From Chloroflexota bacterium (GTDB lineage: Bacteria > Chloroflexota > Dehalococcoidia > Dehalococcoidales > UBA2162), in contig JACQGQ010000016.1 in NCBI GenBank assembly GCA_016199495.1, forward strand, positions 1 to 38,940: a stretch of DNA of 38,940 bases, written 5' to 3'. Of this stretch, positions 37,762-38,940 are shown one piece after another. The notes below the pieces were generated by a model that saw nothing but the letters and a program-made list of their open reading frames with translations, was not told the origin of the DNA and ran no database searches. The first letter of the stretch is position 1. Every line of letters begins with the position of its first letter. The translations under genes and the position numbers were made by a program.

Positions 37762-37799
37762 CCTTTACCAAGGGAAGGGGGAGTAAAGAAAGAGAGGGG

Positions 37800-38717
37800 G
37801 TGAGGTTGGTAAACAATATCAAGGTAACTAGCTTGCTGGTTGATAAATCGGGTAGTCGCCTTGATAAGTATGTTAGTCAGCACTACCCGGAACTATCTCG
37901 AACGCAAGTCCAAAAGTTTATCGGTGATGGCTATATTAAGGTCAATGACCAGGACGCCAGGGCAGGACTTAAACTTAATGCTGGCGATAGGCTAACTATC
38001 AACCTACCGCCCCCCACACCCAGTTCTTTGCTGCCCGAGGCTATTCCATTAGCTATTATTTATGAGGACGATGACCTTCTGGTTGTCGATAAGCCGGCGG
38101 GAGTGGTCGTTCATCCGGCCGCGGGACACCCAGGTCATACCCTGGTCAATGCTCTTCTGTCTCACTTATCCAGCTTGCCTGATACTGGCGACTCACTACG
38201 GCCGGGGATTGTGCATCGGTTAGATAAGGATACCTCGGGGTTGATGCTGGTCGCTAAGAATAGTGGCGCTCACCAAAATCTGGCGGGTCAGTTTAAGGCT
38301 CGTGCTGTGGTCAAGGACTATCTGGCATTGGTCAAGGGGCAACTCACTCCGCAAGACGGAGTTATCGAGGCGCCTATCGGTCGTGACCGCCGTCACCGCC
38401 AGCGCATGGCCGTGGTAACTGAGGACAAAGGACGGCAAGCTCGGACTCAATACCATGTCGTTAACTATACCGGTAACTATAGCCTGCTTGAGGTCAGACC
38501 GGAGACCGGGCGCACCCACCAGATACGGGTTCACCTGGCGGCGATCGGCTATCCGGTGGTGGGGGACAAGGTGTACGGCGTGGCATCGCCTTACCTGTCG
38601 CGGCAATTTCTCCATGCCTCCCGCCTCGGCTTTCACCTGCCCTCCAGCGACGAGTATGTCGAGCTCACCTCCCCCCTCCCCCCGGACTTAGCCCAGGCAC
38701 TAAGGGATATTGCCTAG
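37800..38717 (+). CDS. RluD-family 23S rRNA pseudouridine synthase
   Basis: S4-like N-terminus (SGSRLDKYVSQHYPELSRTQVQKFIGDGYIKVN), GIVHRLDKDTSGLMLVAKN, PETGRTHQIRVHLAAIGYPVVGDKVYG. Confidence 0.95.
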   Translation: MRLVNNIKVTSLLVDKSGSRLDKYVSQHYPELSRTQVQKFIGDGYIKVNDQDARAGLKLNAGDRLTINLPPPTPSSLLPEAIPLAIIYEDDDLLVVDKPAGVVVHPAAGHPGHTLVNALLSHLSSLPDTGDSLRPGIVHRLDKDTSGLMLVAKNSGAHQNLAGQFKARAVVKDYLALVKGQLTPQDGVIEAPIGRDRRHRQRMAVVTEDKGRQARTQYHVVNYTGNYSLLEVRPETGRTHQIRVHLAAIGYPVVGDKVYGVASPYLSRQFLHASRLGFHLPSSDEYVELTSPLPPDLAQALRDIA

Positions 38718-38872
38718 AAACTTGGTGAGTGGGGTGGTAGAATAAATGAAAGGCTTTGCTATGAGTAGAACTTATTCTAAATCTGAATAGGATGCCTTAT
38801 GGGTATGTTCGAGCATCTTGGCATATATGTGCTATAATGTATATGGATTTATTAGTATCGAGGGAGAGACCA

Positions 38873-38940
38873 ATGAAAAGAACCATGATTTATCTACCGG
38901 AGCAAACCCATCAAGGGCTGAGAAAGCTGGCTTTTGAGGC
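38873..38940 (+). CDS. Partial ORF, probable ribbon-helix-helix/CopG-like protein
   Basis: MKRTMIYLPEQTHQGLRKLAFEA..., open at window end; extended -10 TGCTATAAT at 38830-38838 upstream. Confidence 0.5.
   Translation, partial: MKRTMIYLPEQTHQGLRKLAFE

Overview
This window looks like a bacterial chromosome segment, probably Chloroflexi/Dehalococcoidia-like judging by gene content and protein style; this placement is inference only. It carries an information-processing core (rpsB-tsf-pyrH-frr-uppS-cdsA, thrS, infC-rpmI-rplT, pheS-pheT, proS, lspA-rluD). It also carries a molybdenum/tungsten cofactor block (moaB, moeA, MOSC, moaC, moaA, tungstate-type ABC transporter with an attenuator leader) and a small regulatory cluster at 0.4-3.6 kb. 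Most notable observations: (1) a DsbA/FrnE-like thioredoxin-fold gene (6083-6715, minus) with an in-frame UGA at the catalytic Cys position. It has a strong Shine-Dalgarno upstream of the UGA and a bacterial-SECIS-like hairpin directly downstream, so it is a candidate selenoprotein that the ORF track truncates. (2) Two OmpR-type response regulators that both lack the phospho-acceptor Asp (Ala and Ser instead). (3) A ~125 bp MITE-like element in two inverted copies about 20 kb apart, each inserted into the loop of a C/G-rich palindromic intergenic repeat with an apparent 11-13 bp target duplication. (4) A terminator/antiterminator leader before tupA, and a T-box-like leader before thrS. (5) Several genes whose homology and SD position point to non-canonical start codons (infC AUA, moaB AUC, a response regulator AUC). 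(6) A remnant of the moaC 3' end downstream of the MOSC gene. No CRISPR array, rRNA or tRNA was recognised.
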